DNA of 64,000 nucleotides from Amorphophallus konjac. Taxonomy: Eukaryota > Streptophyta > Magnoliopsida > Alismatales > Araceae. This document shows positions 22,018 to 34,138 of this stretch, piece after piece. The stretch covers positions 170,482,334 through 170,546,333 of the forward strand of contig CM040120.1 in assembly GCA_022559845.1 (NCBI GenBank). The letters are read 5' to 3'. Positions within the stretch are counted from its first letter, which is position 1. Every line of letters begins with the position of its first letter. The notes beneath the pieces were generated by a model that was given only the letters and a program-made list of their open reading frames with translations, made no database searches and had not been told where the DNA came from. A program made the position numbers and the translations under genes.

Positions 22018-22800
22018 TGGAGAGGGGGATTTCCGTAGCCCACCACAAAGGCAGCCCAACAAGACCCACACGGTCCAACTAGGCGAGCCCGCCCGAGTGA
22101 TAGCCCGCTGGGCCTACTCAGGGAAGAAAAGCCCAATAAATAAAGACTCGAGGAACCAACTCTCCCCGGCGGCCTTCTAGGCTCGGAGGGCCCGAGACAG
22201 CGGTCAGGTCCCAAGGAAGGTCCGGTCTAAAAGCCCTCTCCTCACCCGAGAGAGACAGGCTCCAACCGACCTATCCGACCCCACCTTCGTCGGGCCATCG
22301 CTCAGACCAGAGCTAGCCTCCCCGAAGCTCGGTAAGACCGTTTGATTAATCCGCAGGTACGGCCGTTCAGAGTCCTCCGCCGACGGGAGAGTCAGGGGTG
22401 CCGCCGGACTCCAAGGGGATAACGTCCCCACGATCCGGCCATAAAAGCCCCCGCTGAAGACGTAACTCCCGCCGGGAAGCCCTCAGCTCACCGGACTCTT
22501 AAAAGGTGACGCACTATTTAAGCAAGGGATACCCTCCGGAAGATGGTAAGATGAACTAGGCATTCACATACCCTAAGCTCCTGAGCACGATTTGCTTCAC
22601 CCTTTGGTGGAGAGGATTCTCACGCATCAGCTCTCTCCTCCCCCCATTATCGCTTCCACCATCGCTCTACTGACTTAACCATCGGAGGGTTTGCCCCAGG
22701 GAGATCCCCTGGGCCCTCTGACATGTTTCCCTCTCTTGCAGATTCATCTTCTGGTGATCCACAGCCCGCTCAGGACCCAGCGCGAGATTCCGCCTCTTCA
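22018..22800 (+). repeat. 5' LTR of Tat-B
   Basis: 783 bp, ends fixed by comparison with the 3' LTR and the target duplication. CACTATTTAAGC at 22512 is the likely TATA box; the Tat-C LTR has CTATATAA in the same place. The end of the LTR holds GACTTAACCATCGGAGGG and CTCTGACATG, shared with other Tat LTRs here. Confidence 0.96.
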
Positions 22801-22802
22801 TC

Positions 22803-22820
22803 TGGCGCCGTCTGTGGGAA
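22803..22820 (+). other. primer binding site of Tat-B
   Basis: TGGCGCCGTCTGTGGGAA starts two bases after the LTR end. This primer site is common in plant Tat elements and is usually assigned to tRNA-Arg; it was not checked here against a tRNA set. Confidence 0.85.
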
Positions 22821-22837
22821 ACGCACGAAGAGTCAAG

Positions 22838-25800
22838 ATGGTAAGAAAAAGCTCAGGGAGGAGATCCGCCGGCGGGGCAGGTAAGGCTGTGGCGGCGGCG
22901 GGAGGCGCCCCCTCTAGGGTCTCACAGAGCCCCCCCTCCAACGCCAGCGTCCCCACCAACGGGCCACCACCCCCCCCGGCGGAGACAGGGGCACCCCTCG
23001 ACGGTGGCGCCAACGCCTTCCAGGCTCTCAATGAAAAGATGGACGTCCTCGTGGAGCTCATGAGGGCCCAGGCGGCCCGGGACGCGAGGTCCCGCGCCCC
23101 ATCAGGAAGTCCCCCTCAAAGGAGTGCAACGCAGCACACCGCCGGAGGCCGCTTCACCCTCCGCGGCCGACAGCTCCTCCGCAACGACGTCGGAGGACCC
23201 TCGCAAGCTCCGCCTGTGGAGCAAGAGGCTTCCTCCACGCCGAGGAGAGGGAAGCAGGGGGCGAGGCCGCCGCGCCCGGGCACCAGTGCTCCGGGAGATC
23301 GCCACGACGCCCCCCCTAGCCCCACTACGCGGCCACAGCCGGAACTGTCTCTCCGGCTACGAGATTTTGAAAGACGGTTCGCAGAGTAAGAGCGCGCTCT
23401 CCGCGCCCTGCAGAAGACCTCTTTCCCGGAGGACGAGGAGAAATCCCCTTTCTCCGAATACATCTTGAAGGCTTAGGTCTCTCCTAGAGCCTCCATCCCA
23501 ACCTTCAAGCTCTACGACGGCCAGGGCGACCCAGCCGACCACTACGATAGCTTCGACGCCCTGGTGACCCTGCATGGAACGCCGGATCCCATCAAATGCC
23601 GAGCCTTCGCGGCCACCCTGGTCCAAGGCGCTCAGGCATGGTTCCGGGCCCTCGCCCCGGGGTCCATTCGAGACTTCAGGCAATTCGGGCGAATTTTCAA
23701 GGAGAGCTTCGCCGGTAGCGCCCCCCCAAGGTCAGTAGCGGGGCTCCTGGCTCTCAAACAGGCGCAAGGGGAGAGGCTCCGGACTTACGTCCACCGATTT
23801 AAATCGGAAGCCCTTAGGATCCCCCGCCTGGATGTGGCCTCAGCCACAACCGCACTGACCGGGGGCACCCGGGATGAGAATCTCCGCCGCGAGCTTGTCC
23901 TCCACCCTCCCTCGACCCTTGCCGAGCTAGTGACTCTAGCACTGCGCCACGCCGAGTGCGAAGAAGTACTCAGCGCCTGCCGAGACGCAACCGGCTCGGG
24001 TCGGGAGGGGGACAAAAAGCGGACCTCCGAGCTAAACCCCGGCTCGAGTAAGAAGCGCGATCGAGAAGGAGAGCGCAAGAGAAAGTACGAGCAGTATACC
24101 CCCTTGACCGCACCAGTCTACGAGATCTATGAAGACATCAAAGACTCGGGACTTCTCCGCCAGCCCGAGCCAATGAGGTCGAAGAACCGCAAGCGGGACA
24201 GGCATTGCCTGTTCCACGGCGACCACGGGCACCACACCGGAGATTGCCATCAGCTCCAGGACGAGATCGAGCGCCTCATCCGTCTGGGGCATCTAGCCCG
24301 GTTCACGACCGGGCACAAAGAAGACCGAGACGCCGCAGAGGAGATCGACAACGCTCCCCGAGGGGTCCACATCAACGTCATCTCCGGAGGGGCGGCATCG
24401 GGCGGCGACACCAGCCGAGGAAGGAAACATCATGCCGAGCGGGCCAGCCAAGCCTTAGAGCCTCCCAGAGGTCCGCCGATGGAGCCCCAGGTCATAGTCT
24501 TCTCCGACCAAGACCTGGAAGGGCTGAGCACCCCGCATGACGATGCCCTTGTTATCTCGGCCACGATAAATCACTGTAATGTAGATAGGATTTTTGTTGA
24601 TAATGGGAGCGCCCCCGATGTATTATCTTATGACTGTTTTCTCAAGATGGGGGAAGACCCATCCAAGCTCCGCCCGATCCGAACACCCCTTAGTTGGTTT
24701 AATGGCCTGGCCACCTACCCCGAGGGAGCCCTAAGCCTGCCAGTCACTATCGGCACCCCACCCAAAACCGTTACGGTCACAGTGGACTTCATAGTGATTA
24801 AAGGTATGATAGCGTACAACGCCATTTTCGGCCGAAAATTTCTCAGCCGAATAAAGGCCGTACCATCTACCTATCACCAAAAAATGAAGTTTCCCACCAA
24901 AAACGGGTTGGGGGAAGTCCGAGGTAACCAGGCCACGGCTAGAAGGTGCTACAATATCTCGGTGGAAGCCTCAAGGCCGGACGGGAAGGATAAGGGCCCC
25001 AGGGGAGTCGAAGGAAAAGTCGTGACCACCGAGCCCGGTGGCGAATTATTAACGGTATTCCTGAACGACGACCCGGCCCTTGGAGTAAGGATCGGTGCCG
25101 ACCTACCACCGAAGGAACAGCAGCAATACAAGGAGTTTCTTTCTGGGTACGTCCGGGTCTTCGCTTGGTCCGATGATCAACTCCCTGGTATACCAGAGGA
25201 AACTGTGATGCACAAGCTTAACCTCGATGCCACCGTGAGACCCGTACAGCAGCGGAGGAGGAAGCATGCGCCCGAGAAACAGGCGATCATCAAGGCGCAG
25301 GTCACCAAGGGACAAGAGACTGGTCTTTTCAGACCGGTCCTGTACCCAACGTGGCTAGCCAACGTCGTCCTGGTGCCAAAGACCACCGGCAAGTGGCGAA
25401 TGTGCGTAGACTTCACCGATCTGAACAAGGCCACCCCCAAGGACTGCTATCCGCTACCGAGCATCGACCAACTGGTTGACTCAACCTCGGGCAACGAGAT
25501 ACTCAGTTTCCTGGATGCCTATTCGGGTTATCATCAGATCCGAATGAACCCTGAAGATGTCGAGAGGACCGCCTTCATCACCGACTACGGCGTGTACTGC
25601 TACACCCGGATGCCCTTCGGATTGAAGAATGCTGGAGCCACATACCAGCGACTGGTCAACCATATGTTCGAGGGACAGTTAGGTCGGAACGTTGAGGCCT
25701 ACATCGACGACATGCTCGTCAAGACCCCGAGGGCCCAAGACCACTTCACCGACCTCGCCGAGACTTTCGGCACCCTCTTGAAGTACTGCATGAAGCTCAA

Positions 25801-28261
25801 CCCCGCCAAGTGCGCCTTTGGAGTAAGATCCGAGAAGTTCCTGGGTTTCCTGGTCACTCAGCGAGGGATCGAAGCCAACCCCGATAAGGTCCAGGCCATC
25901 CTGGACATGCGCCAGCCCGCGTGTATTAAAGACGTCCAGCGTCTAACGGGGCGTGTCGCTGCTCTCAGTCGTTTCCTATCCCGTGCGGCCGAACGATGCT
26001 TGCCCTTCTTCAAGCTGATGAGGGGGCCCAAGGTAGCATCTGCCACGTTCGCATGGGATGGGGAATGCCAGACAACGTTCGCCGAGCTCAAAGAGTTCCT
26101 GGATTCGCCCCCGGTGCTTTCCAAGCCCGTCTCGGGCGAGGTCTTGTTGCTCTATCTCTCGGCGACGCCGTCAACGGTCAGCTCGGTCCTAGTCAGAAAT
26201 GACTCGGGAGTCGAGAGGCCGGTCTACTACACCAGCAAGGTGCTCAACGAGGCCGAGCGGAGGTACCCCGCAACCGAGAAACTTGTGCTAGCGTTGGTTA
26301 CCTCCGCAAGGCGCCTCCGACCCTACTTCCAGGGGCATCCCATCACAGTGCTAACCGGCGAGCCACTGAAGAAGATTCTGGCCCACCCCGAAGCCTCGGG
26401 GTGACTTGTCAAATGGGCCATCATGCTCGGGGCATACGACATCTCGTATCGGCCACGATCAGCTATCAAAGGGCAAGCGCTCGCCAACTTCATCGCCGAG
26501 AGCACCGTTCCGGTCGAGGACAGGCCTCCGACAGCAACCGGGCCAACCTGGGAGCTGTTCGTCGATGGATCGTCCAACTCGGTTAGCAGCGGCGCAGGGA
26601 TCCTCCTAAGGTCCCCCGAAGGAATAGAGTTGCAATACGCCCTAAAGTTCAACTTCTTGGCATCCAACAATGCTTCCGAGTACGAGGCCCTTATCTCGGG
26701 GGCCCGCATGGCCCGACGGTTGGGGGCTGAGCGAGTCAGGATCCACACCGACTCCCAGCTAGTTGCAAGCCAGGTCAGTGGCGAGTACGAAGCTCGGGAG
26801 GCACCTATGATCAAATACCTCCAGTTGGTCCGGAGCCTGGCCCAGCAGTTCGAGGAGTTCGAGGTAGTCCGAATAGCTCGGGAGCAAAACTCTCGGGCGG
26901 ACGCCCTCTCTCGACTGGCCTCCTCCCTAGACCCGGAAGGTACACGATCGGTCCTCCTAGAAGAGCTAGAGCGCCCGAGCATAGACTCGGAGCTCCTCGC
27001 CATTGACTCGGCCACTCCCGACGACTGGCGCTCCCCCTACCTATCCTGGCTACGAGACTCCCAGGAACCCTCCGACCCTCGAGAAGCCCGCTGGATGAAG
27101 TACCAGGCTCGGCGCTTCGTCATCCTCGACAACGCTCTCTACCGAAGATCGTTCTCCGGGCCCCTTCTGAAGTGTCTCGGCCCCGACGAAGCGAGCCAAG
27201 CTATTGAAGAGATTCATCGAGGCCTGTGCGGAGCACATTTGGGAGGTCGGTCGCTGGCCAGAATCCTGCTAAGGCAAGGATACTGGTGGCCGACCCTACA
27301 GTGCGACTGCACGGCTTACGTACAACATTGCGACCGTTGCCAGCGGTTCGACCATTTGGTCCACCAGCCGGCCACGGAACTTGTCACCCTTACCGAGCCC
27401 TACCCTTTCGCTCGGTGGGGGATCGACATCCTTGGGCCATTCCCAACGGCTCAATCCCAGAAGAAGTTCATCATCGTCGCCATCGACTACTTCACCAAGT
27501 GGATCGAGGCTGAAGCAACAGCGAGGATCACCGAGACAGTCGTCTGGGGTTTCGTATGGAAATCGATCATTTGTCGCTTCGGCGTCCCCCGAGTGATAGT
27601 GAGCGATAACGGGCGACAATTCGACTCTCGATACTTCTGAGACAGATGTGCCGACCTAAATATCCGCAACCACTTCACCTCGGTCGCCCACCCTCAGGCC
27701 AACGGGCTGGTTGAAAATGCCAACAAGACCATCTTGAAGGGCATAAAAACCAGACTCGGCAAGGCTAAGGGTAGCTGGCTCGAGGAACTGCCTAGCGTAC
27801 TATGGTCGCACCGAACGACCCCCAGAACGGCAACCGGTGAGACCCCTTTTCAACTGGTATATGGCACCGAAGCCGTCGTTCCGTTAGAAATCGCCAATCC
27901 GTCTCTCCGAGTGATCAGCTTTTTGCCCGAGGCAAATGAGCAGAAGCTGCTCGAGAACCTCGACCTGGCAGAAGAACTCCGAGAGATCGTGAACGTCCGA
28001 GCTACGGAATACCAGCGCCGCCTCACTCGGTACTACAACACCAAGGTCCGAGGCAGACAATTCCGACCAGGGGACTTCGTTCTCAGGAAGACCGATGCAT
28101 CTCGACCACTGGAGGCGGCGGGCAAGCTATCCCCCAACTGGGAAGGCCCCTACCGAGTGATCGAGACGCTCGGGAAAGGTGCGTACAGGTTAGCCACAAT
28201 GGAAGGGGAACCCATTCCCCGGACATGGAATGCAACCACACTACGCAGATTTTATTTCTGA
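22838..28261 (+). pseudogene. Tat-B gag-pol polyprotein, single frame with four nonsense codons
   Basis: ATG at 22838 (MVRKSSGRRSAGG) opens a frame running to 28261 without a frameshift. Gag core is at about 23490-23830 (FKLYDGQGDPADHYDSF, ALVTLHGTPDP), with a zinc-finger-like CLFHGDHGHHTGDC at 24210. Protease has IFVDNGSAPDVLSYD (24590). RT has CVDFTDLNKATPKDCYPLP, FLDAYSGYHQI, RMPFGLKNAGATYQ and catalytic YIDDM (25700). RNase H has ELFVDGSSNSVSSGAG (26550), EYEALISGARMA and HTDSQLVA. Integrase has IEEIHRGLCGAHLGG, YWWPTLQCDC, core GIDILGPFPT, IVSDNGRQFDS and GLVENANKTI. Stops: TAA 23387, TAG 23474, TGA 26402 and TGA 27638; both TGA sit where family members have arginine, suggesting CGA to TGA change. 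There is no chromodomain, as expected for Tat. Confidence 0.95.
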
Positions 28262-29471
28262 ATACTGTATCAACAAATCAGGTAAAATAAACCCCCTTAT
28301 CTTTCGCATTCATTCAAGATAACTGTTGGTACATCAGAAAGGCAACTGCCAATACATTACATAGTGAAAAGCAAAAATCCATCTAGCACCGCGGCAAACG
28401 GCCATCACCCGGCCGACCCGGTCTCGACCTTCTCGCATCCAGCCACTGACTCTGCCTCGCGTAGAAACTGGCTCGAACAAGAGATGGTCGACCCAGTTGG
28501 CTTGGGTGGACCGTGACAAAGGTGACAGAGGGACAGCAAGGAGAAGGCCACCTTTCACACAAGGAAGGCTACCTTCCAAGTTGGCAACAACCTGGAAAAA
28601 GGAACGCCGTGAAGGTCTCCTCTCCGCCAAACTACCAACTCTTTGGAGCCGAACAGAAAGCAAGCAGCCCCCGAAGAGTGAAAGAAATGAAGAACAAAAG
28701 AGAGAGAAAGAGGCTGCGGACAGGGGCGAGGAAGGGACTGGAGCCGCCTCCTCCCCTCCCACGAAGGGGAATGGCGGCCGGCATCCCTAACTCCCCCATC
28801 CGCCCTCCATCTCGACGTCCGCCCGGAAGCCTCGCCGGAGCCAAGAGGAGGCAAACGGCGTGCCCCCGCACGTCGAAGCCCTCTCCAGATCCGCGCGGCG
28901 ACCGTCGGACCCGTCTCATGCACGCGCGGCGACCGTGGGACCCGACCGATATTCCAAGACAGCTGGAACCGGCCGCTCCCCGTCGTCTGCAGCGTCACCT
29001 TCTGAAGGGTCCTCCATGCTCCGATCGCGGCGGCGCTACGCAGAGCGAAGACGAGGGAATAAGAGCAGACCGCCGGCGAGAGTCCTAAGTGTTAAGAGGG
29101 AAGGAGCACCCTTCGGTCCTTTTTATAGGCCAAGGGAGGCCACGCGCCTTAAATGACTCCCCCCTCGAAAACACGCTATAGGACCTCCCCTGAAAGATCA
29201 CCTCAAATTCCTCGGTCCCCACCCTAGCGGGATTCGCGAAGCACCTCGACTTTCAAAGCATGGTAATACGGAAGGACGCCCGCAAGAAGTCTCCCGAATC
29301 GACGTGCGAAAACGGCGCAAAAGATATCGGCACTTTCCAACTGCCCCGATACGCCAACCAAATCACAGCAAAGATAGCGATCAAATAAAGTAAGTCATTT
29401 ATTGCCTCCCATAAAAACCTCTTACAAAAGGAAAGACAGACAAAAAGGGGAAGGGGCAAAATGAAGTTACA
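28262..29471 (+). other. Tat-B spacer between gag-pol and the antisense ORF
   Basis: No domain seen on either strand; the minus-strand ORFs at 28334-28998 are short, overlapping and low-complexity. On the minus strand an AATAAA lies at about 29397-29402, some 70 bp beyond the antisense stop codon, and could be its poly(A) signal. Confidence 0.55.
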
Positions 29472-31573
29472 TCAGGCCTCGGGCCCACTTTGAAGCTCGG
29501 GAATAGGAGTAGGGGACGCGTCACCCCCGGTACCCTCGGCGACGGCCGGCCCGGACACTGACCTCGCCTGTGCGAGAACTGTCCCGGTCGTGAGCCCTCC
29601 CGAGGCCTCCGGAGCTGGTGACCCGGTTGGAGGCGACTCCTCCGGTTCTTCCCCGGCCGAAGGTGAGGAGCTGGAATCTGACTCGTCCGAGTCATAACTC
29701 TGGCCATAAGGAAAATCACCCCCGGCAAGGTGCTCATTCGCATAGTTCATCGCCCGGCGATAGCCCTGCTTGAACCCCTTTCGAGCACCCTGGCGGAGCG
29801 CTACCTCGTAGTAGGGTAGGGCAGCTGCAATCAGGTCGACCGAGTAAGCTTCCGAGCCTTTATAGCGCTCGATCGCCTCCGCCTCGACCTGCCCGTCCCG
29901 AACCCGCTCCGCCTCGGCCGCACGCTCTTCCGCCCTCGCCAGGCGCTCCTCCAGCTCGGTCATCCTCCGCTCAGCTTTGATCATCCGACCCTCCGCCCGG
30001 GCTCGGTCCGCCTCGGCCTCAGCGCGAAGGCGCTCCGCGTCCTTCGCCCGATCCTACAGCTCGCCATGCTCAAGCTCCCAGAGGCTATCTAGCTCGATGT
30101 GACGTTGACGCTCGTCTTCTAGACGTTTGCTCTTCCTCTCGAGCGATTCTTGGGCCCTTGTCAGCTGCTCGGCCAGCACCTCGGCTTCCCGTCGGCTCGA
30201 CCGCGCCAACTCCCTGAATGCGAGGAACTCCCGCCGGAGCCCCTCGTGCTCCCCCTCGAGCCGAGCTAGTTTCCCCTCGCATCCACCAAGGGTCCAGGTG
30301 AGCTTCGACCGCTCCGCCTCCGTCCGGGCATGCGCCTCTGCCATCACGGCCGCTGTCCGAGCTATGACCAGGCCGCCCTCCATCAGGATGTCAAGGACCC
30401 CGGCAGGAGTGCTGCGCTTTTCTCCCCCCCTCGTCCTATCGGCGATCGACCGGCAGAGCTGGTACAGGTCACCCGAGACACCGAGCCTGACCAGAGGTTC
30501 CGGCAAAGGGGACTGCTCCACCCTGGGCACCCCGCCAGAAGGCCCTGTTGTGGCGGCGAAACCAACCGCCCCGCGCGCCACGGTCGGTTGGGGTTGCAAC
30601 GCCTCCCCGGGCGAACCCCCACCCTCGACCGGCGTAGCGGGATCAACCGCACCAGAAGCTGCCGGCACTTGGGGTTGCAACGCCCCCGCGGGCAAACCCC
30701 CATCCACGCCAACCGAACCCTCGGTCCCAGCGCCGGCCACGCTGACATCGGCCCCTTCTGTCCCTACAGAGGGGAGAGCCGACCCATCACCTCCCTCTGC
30801 GGGGCCCCTGGTCTCCTCGGCCCCCTCTTGCTCGGCGGATGGAAGAGCCAGCCCGGAAGGGTCGGCCCCATCCTGCCCCCGAGGGGGGAGTGCCGCCGAG
30901 CCAGAATCACCCCCGACGGCGGTAGGAAGACCGGCTTTCCTGGCCCTCTTCCTGGCCTTCGCGGCCTCCCGTAGTTTCCCCACCAGGGGATCCTTCCGCT
31001 TTAGACCAGTCGATCGAGAAGACCCGTCGGAGGCCGCCCCCTTGCCCTTATCTCGGGCATTGACGCGACCCACCGGGGCATCAGGCTCATCGGCTGTCGA
31101 GTCATCTCCCAGATCGATGACCTCGGTCGCCTCCTCCGGAGGCTCCTGCCTCACGTCTGCAGCAAGAAGAAGCCCCTGAAAAAATTGAGAAGCTGCAGCA
31201 CGTAAGGATCGAAAGGAAGCCGAAATCCGCTCTTCCAAGCTAGAAGGAAGGTGCAAATAAGCCCAGCACGATCATCTAAACTCGTCTCGTACGGAGTGGC
31301 GGCAACAAAGCTATAGCGGAGAGGCAGACGGAAACAGTGCTCTAACCTCCTCACCTCCGTCTCCCCCAACTCGCTACAGTTGGGGATGGGTTCCCGCCTC
31401 ACCGGCACAGGCTCCGGGCTCTGGTCCGCCATCGAGTCGAGAGAAGATCCCTCGCACGAGCTTGAAGACTCCGGGGGAGAAGGAAGCTGCCGGATCGCCT
31501 CCGCGGTTATCCTCGCCAACTCTTCGAATGCCGCCGCAAGGCTCCGCGTCTCCGCTGTGCTCTCACGGCGCAT
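29472..31573 (-). pseudogene. Tat antisense ORF (aORF-B), internally deleted
   Basis: Antisense to gag-pol. ATG at 31573 (MRRESTAETRSLAAAFEELA) leads to CSELGETEVRRLEHCFRLPL and SGFRLPFDPYVLQLLNFF, the first part of the domain also seen in aORF-A and aORF-C. After LLNFF (about 31180) the frame shifts and the middle of the domain is missing; text resumes at EEATEVIDLGDDS, preceded by a splice-acceptor-like TTCTTCTTGCTGCAG. A 400-residue frame (30054-31256) follows: a KGKGAA and KRKDPL basic region with lysine-rich AAKARKRARKAG (possible nuclear signal), an acidic low-complexity linker with two related repeats, and a coiled coil. After a stop near 30054 the last 170 residues (29472-29984) include a coiled coil and YSVDLIAAALPYYEVALRQG, conserved in the other copies. 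Function unknown. Confidence 0.8.
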
Positions 31574-31830
31574 CAAGAAGCAAGGAAAGCCTAAAACCCT
31601 GGAAGCCTAGAACGATGAACAACGCCCCTTAAAAAACCCCTGAGGGTGGCGGCGCGTCGTTCCGTGCTCCGAGAAAAAGGGGGGCCCCTTCGCTTCCAAT
31701 CCGTCAGGATCATCATTATGGGCCTCGGCGACCGCTATAAGCGGCTCCACAATGCCAACGGAATTCCACCCACCTGAGCCACGCCGGTCCAAAGCCTCGA
31801 AAAACTACTCATCCGAGCCTCCTTGGTTCG

Positions 31831-31849
31831 GGAGTAGGAGGGGGACAAG
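31831..31849 (+). other. polypurine tract of Tat-B
   Basis: GGAGTAGGAGGGGGACAAG directly before the 3' LTR. The identical 19 bases, in reverse orientation, precede the LTR of Tat-C at 59536-59554. Confidence 0.93.
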
Positions 31850-32631
31850 TGGAGAGGGGGATTTCCGTAGCCCACCACAAAGGCAGCCCAACAAGACCCA
31901 CACGGTCCAACTAGGCGAGCCCGCCCGAGTGATAGCCCGCTGGGCCCACTCAGGGAAGAAAAGCCCAATAAATAAAGACTCGAGGAACCAACTCTCCCCG
32001 GCGGCCTTCTAGGCTCGGAGGGCCCGAGACAGCGGTCAGGCCCCAAGGAAGGTCCGGTCTAAAAGCCCTCTCCTCACCCGAGAGAGATAGGCTCCAGCCG
32101 ACCTATCAGACCCCACCTTCGCCGGGCCATCGCTCAGACCAGAGCTAGCCTCCCCGAAGCTCGGTAAGACCGTTTGATTAATCCGCAGGTACGGCCGTTC
32201 AGAGTCCTCCGCCGACGGGAGAGTCAGGGGTGCCGCCGGACTCCAAGGGGATAACGTCCCCACGATCCGGCCATAAAAGCCCCCGCTGAAGACGTAACTC
32301 CCGCCGGGAAGCCCTCAGCTCACCGGACTCTTAAAAGGCAACGCACTATTTAAGCAAGGGATGCCCTCCGGAAGATGGTAAGATGAACTAGGCATTCACA
32401 TACCCTAAGCTCCTGAGCACGATTCGCTTCACCCTTTGGTGGAGAGGATTCTCGCGCATCAGCTCTCTCCTCCCCCCATTATCGCTTCACCATCGCTCTA
32501 CTGACTTAGCCATCGGAGGGTTTGCCCCAGGGAGATCCCCTGGGCCCTCTGACACGTTTCCCTCTCTTGCAGATTCATCTTCTGGTGATCCATAGCCCGC
32601 TCAGGACCCAGCGCGAGATTCCGCCTCTTCA
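31850..32631 (+). repeat. 3' LTR of Tat-B
   Basis: 782 bp, nearly identical to 22018-22800. Followed by CCTTT and then the resumed protease sequence of the host chromovirus. Confidence 0.96.
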
Positions 32632-32636
32632 CCTTT

Positions 32637-33089
32637 CATATCAAGGCATACTAAGTTTGCGGGGAGATTGTGTCCTTCTACCACTACCTCACAATCAGGA
32701 TAATAGTTGGTAAGCTTAGTTCAAGATCCTAAAGGTGTAGTAATAGCGAGATCTGAAGGTAGGGGAACTGATGCAGTTGGTAAGGTTTTTGTAAAAGTGG
32801 TGGAGATAAATGAATGAGAAGCACCAGTATCAAATAGCACGAATGCAGGACGAGAATAGATTTGAAGAGTACCTTCCATGAGCCCATCATTTTGATCCCT
32901 GGGCGCTTCTTCTTCATCTATAACTGCATTGAGGCGAGCCTGCCTCCTACGTCCTCCATTATTTGGTTGGTCTTTCATAAGGGGGCAATCTGGCACACGA
33001 TGCTCCCTACTTCCACAACGCAAACAAGCACCTAGGCGCTTCCAGCATTCTTCAGTCGAGTGGCCGAATTTCTCACAAAAGGTGCACAC
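32637..33089 (-). pseudogene. Tekay-like zinc knuckle and protease, first part
   Basis: From the right: two cysteine-rich knuckles (CTFCEKFGHSTEECWKRLG and CLRCGSREHRVPDC) of the nucleocapsid, then protease with LMEGTLQIYSRPAFVLFDTG followed by ASHSFIS, so the catalytic DTGA is intact. A TAG or TGA-type stop at 32721 ends the frame; after it, text typical of the protease middle continues to the Tat-B junction at 32637 and then at 22012. Confidence 0.9.
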
Positions 33090-33896
33090 CGAGGCGACTT
33101 GCTCCTATTCTTCCTTCACCTTTTTACTACTCTTTTGAGAACTTCCACCGTTCCCGTTCCTTGATCTTTTCTTATTACCACGGCTTTTGTGTGGTTCCAT
33201 GATGCTGAACTTCTCCTTCTTATAATGCCGATCACAGCGCCGGCTAGATTATTCTCCCTTTCCTTTCAACCTTTCGACCTTCTCTAAGGTCCCCTCGCAT
33301 AAATATGCCCTTTGAACCATCTCCGCATAAGTGCGGATATTCTGTGTCCCCAGTTATTGAATGAAACCGGGCCGTAACCCGTCCATAAATCGGTTTGCCT
33401 TTAATAAGTCTGTACTAATCAAATGTGGTGCATACGGTGCTAGCCTTGAAAACTGCAACTCATATTCTGCCACGAACATCATCCCTTGATGAAGGGAGGC
33501 AAACTCCATAGCCTTCCTTTCCTTTACATGCTTGGAGAAATATTTGGCACCGAATAAAGTGAGAAAAACATTCCATGTATGTGGCGCATCGGCTGGAGGT
33601 GCCGGAATCGATTTCCACCAAGTACGAGCATCCTTGTTTAATTGGAACGTAGCTAGACGGACTTTCTCCTGATCAGTGCATTGAATAACATCAAATATCC
33701 TATTCATCTCGTCGATCCAATTTTCTGCTTCGTCTGGATTGGAAGATCCATAGAAACGCGGAGGATTTAGACTCCGGAAATTGCGATGAAGGTCTCCTGC
33801 CCTTGTCCCCGCACCACCTTGTGCTATAGTTTGCAGTGCCTGGGTGAGGCCGGCAACAGTTTGTTGCATACCGTCCCAATCTACGCGATGAGCCAT
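33090..33896 (-). pseudogene. Tekay-like gag (capsid), broken at the end
   Basis: ATG at 33896 (MAHRVDWDGMQQTVAGL) is chosen because the upstream part of the frame (to 33965) has no family resemblance and the site follows the primer site by about 220 bp. Capsid text: RSLNPPRFYGSSNPDEAENW, IDEMNRIFDVIQCTDQEKVR, ATFQLNKDARTWWKSI and EFASLHQGMMFVAEYELQFS. The frame stops at 33354 after GLRPGFIQ; 33090-33353 still resembles the basic linker before the zinc knuckles but has several stops. Gag forms the virus-like particle. Confidence 0.9.
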
Positions 33897-34118
33897 GATA
33901 AGAATAATAAGGTACCTGAGAGAAAATAACAACTTGTTATTTCTCATGAATATTGGAATAAGCATAATAAATCTTAAACTAATTAGCTATCTTATCCCGG
34001 GCTCTACCCAATTCTCACATGGGTACGGAAATTTTCTTCCTTAGTTCATAGGTATGGGTCCTTAAACCTTGGACTTATCCTATGACATGACTCTCTTTTC
34101 CTTAAGTCCTGAGACTTA

Positions 34119-34132
34119 GGCTCTGATACCAA
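34119..34132 (-). other. initiator-Met primer binding site
   Basis: On the minus strand TTGGTATCAGAGCC starts six bases after the end of the 5' LTR. It matches the 3' end of plant initiator-methionine tRNA, the usual chromovirus primer. Confidence 0.93.
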
Positions 34133-34138
34133 CTTAAC

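Larger units (their letters stand above)
22018..32631 (+). mobile_element. Tat-lineage Ty3-gypsy element B, complete (10.6 kb)
   Basis: LTRs 22018-22800 and 31850-32631, both TGGAGAGG...CCTCTTCA, and a CCTTT duplication. Internal order: primer site, gag-pol in one frame, non-coding spacer, antisense ORF on the minus strand, polypurine tract. I count about 14 substitutions and one single-base indel between the LTRs, roughly 2 percent, so this is one of the youngest insertions here. It is GC-rich compared with its AT-rich host. The four stops in gag-pol make it non-autonomous unless supplied in trans. Confidence 0.96.

Noticed and set aside
28334..28998. Overlapping ORFs on both strands after Tat-B gag-pol
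   Set aside because: GC-rich sequence gives long chance ORFs; no domain and no counterpart in the other Tat copies.
30127..31179. 350-residue plus-strand ORF inside Tat-B
   Set aside because: It is the mirror of the minus-strand antisense ORF in GC-rich low-complexity DNA; composition is Ser/Pro/Arg without a domain, and the opposite strand has family resemblance.
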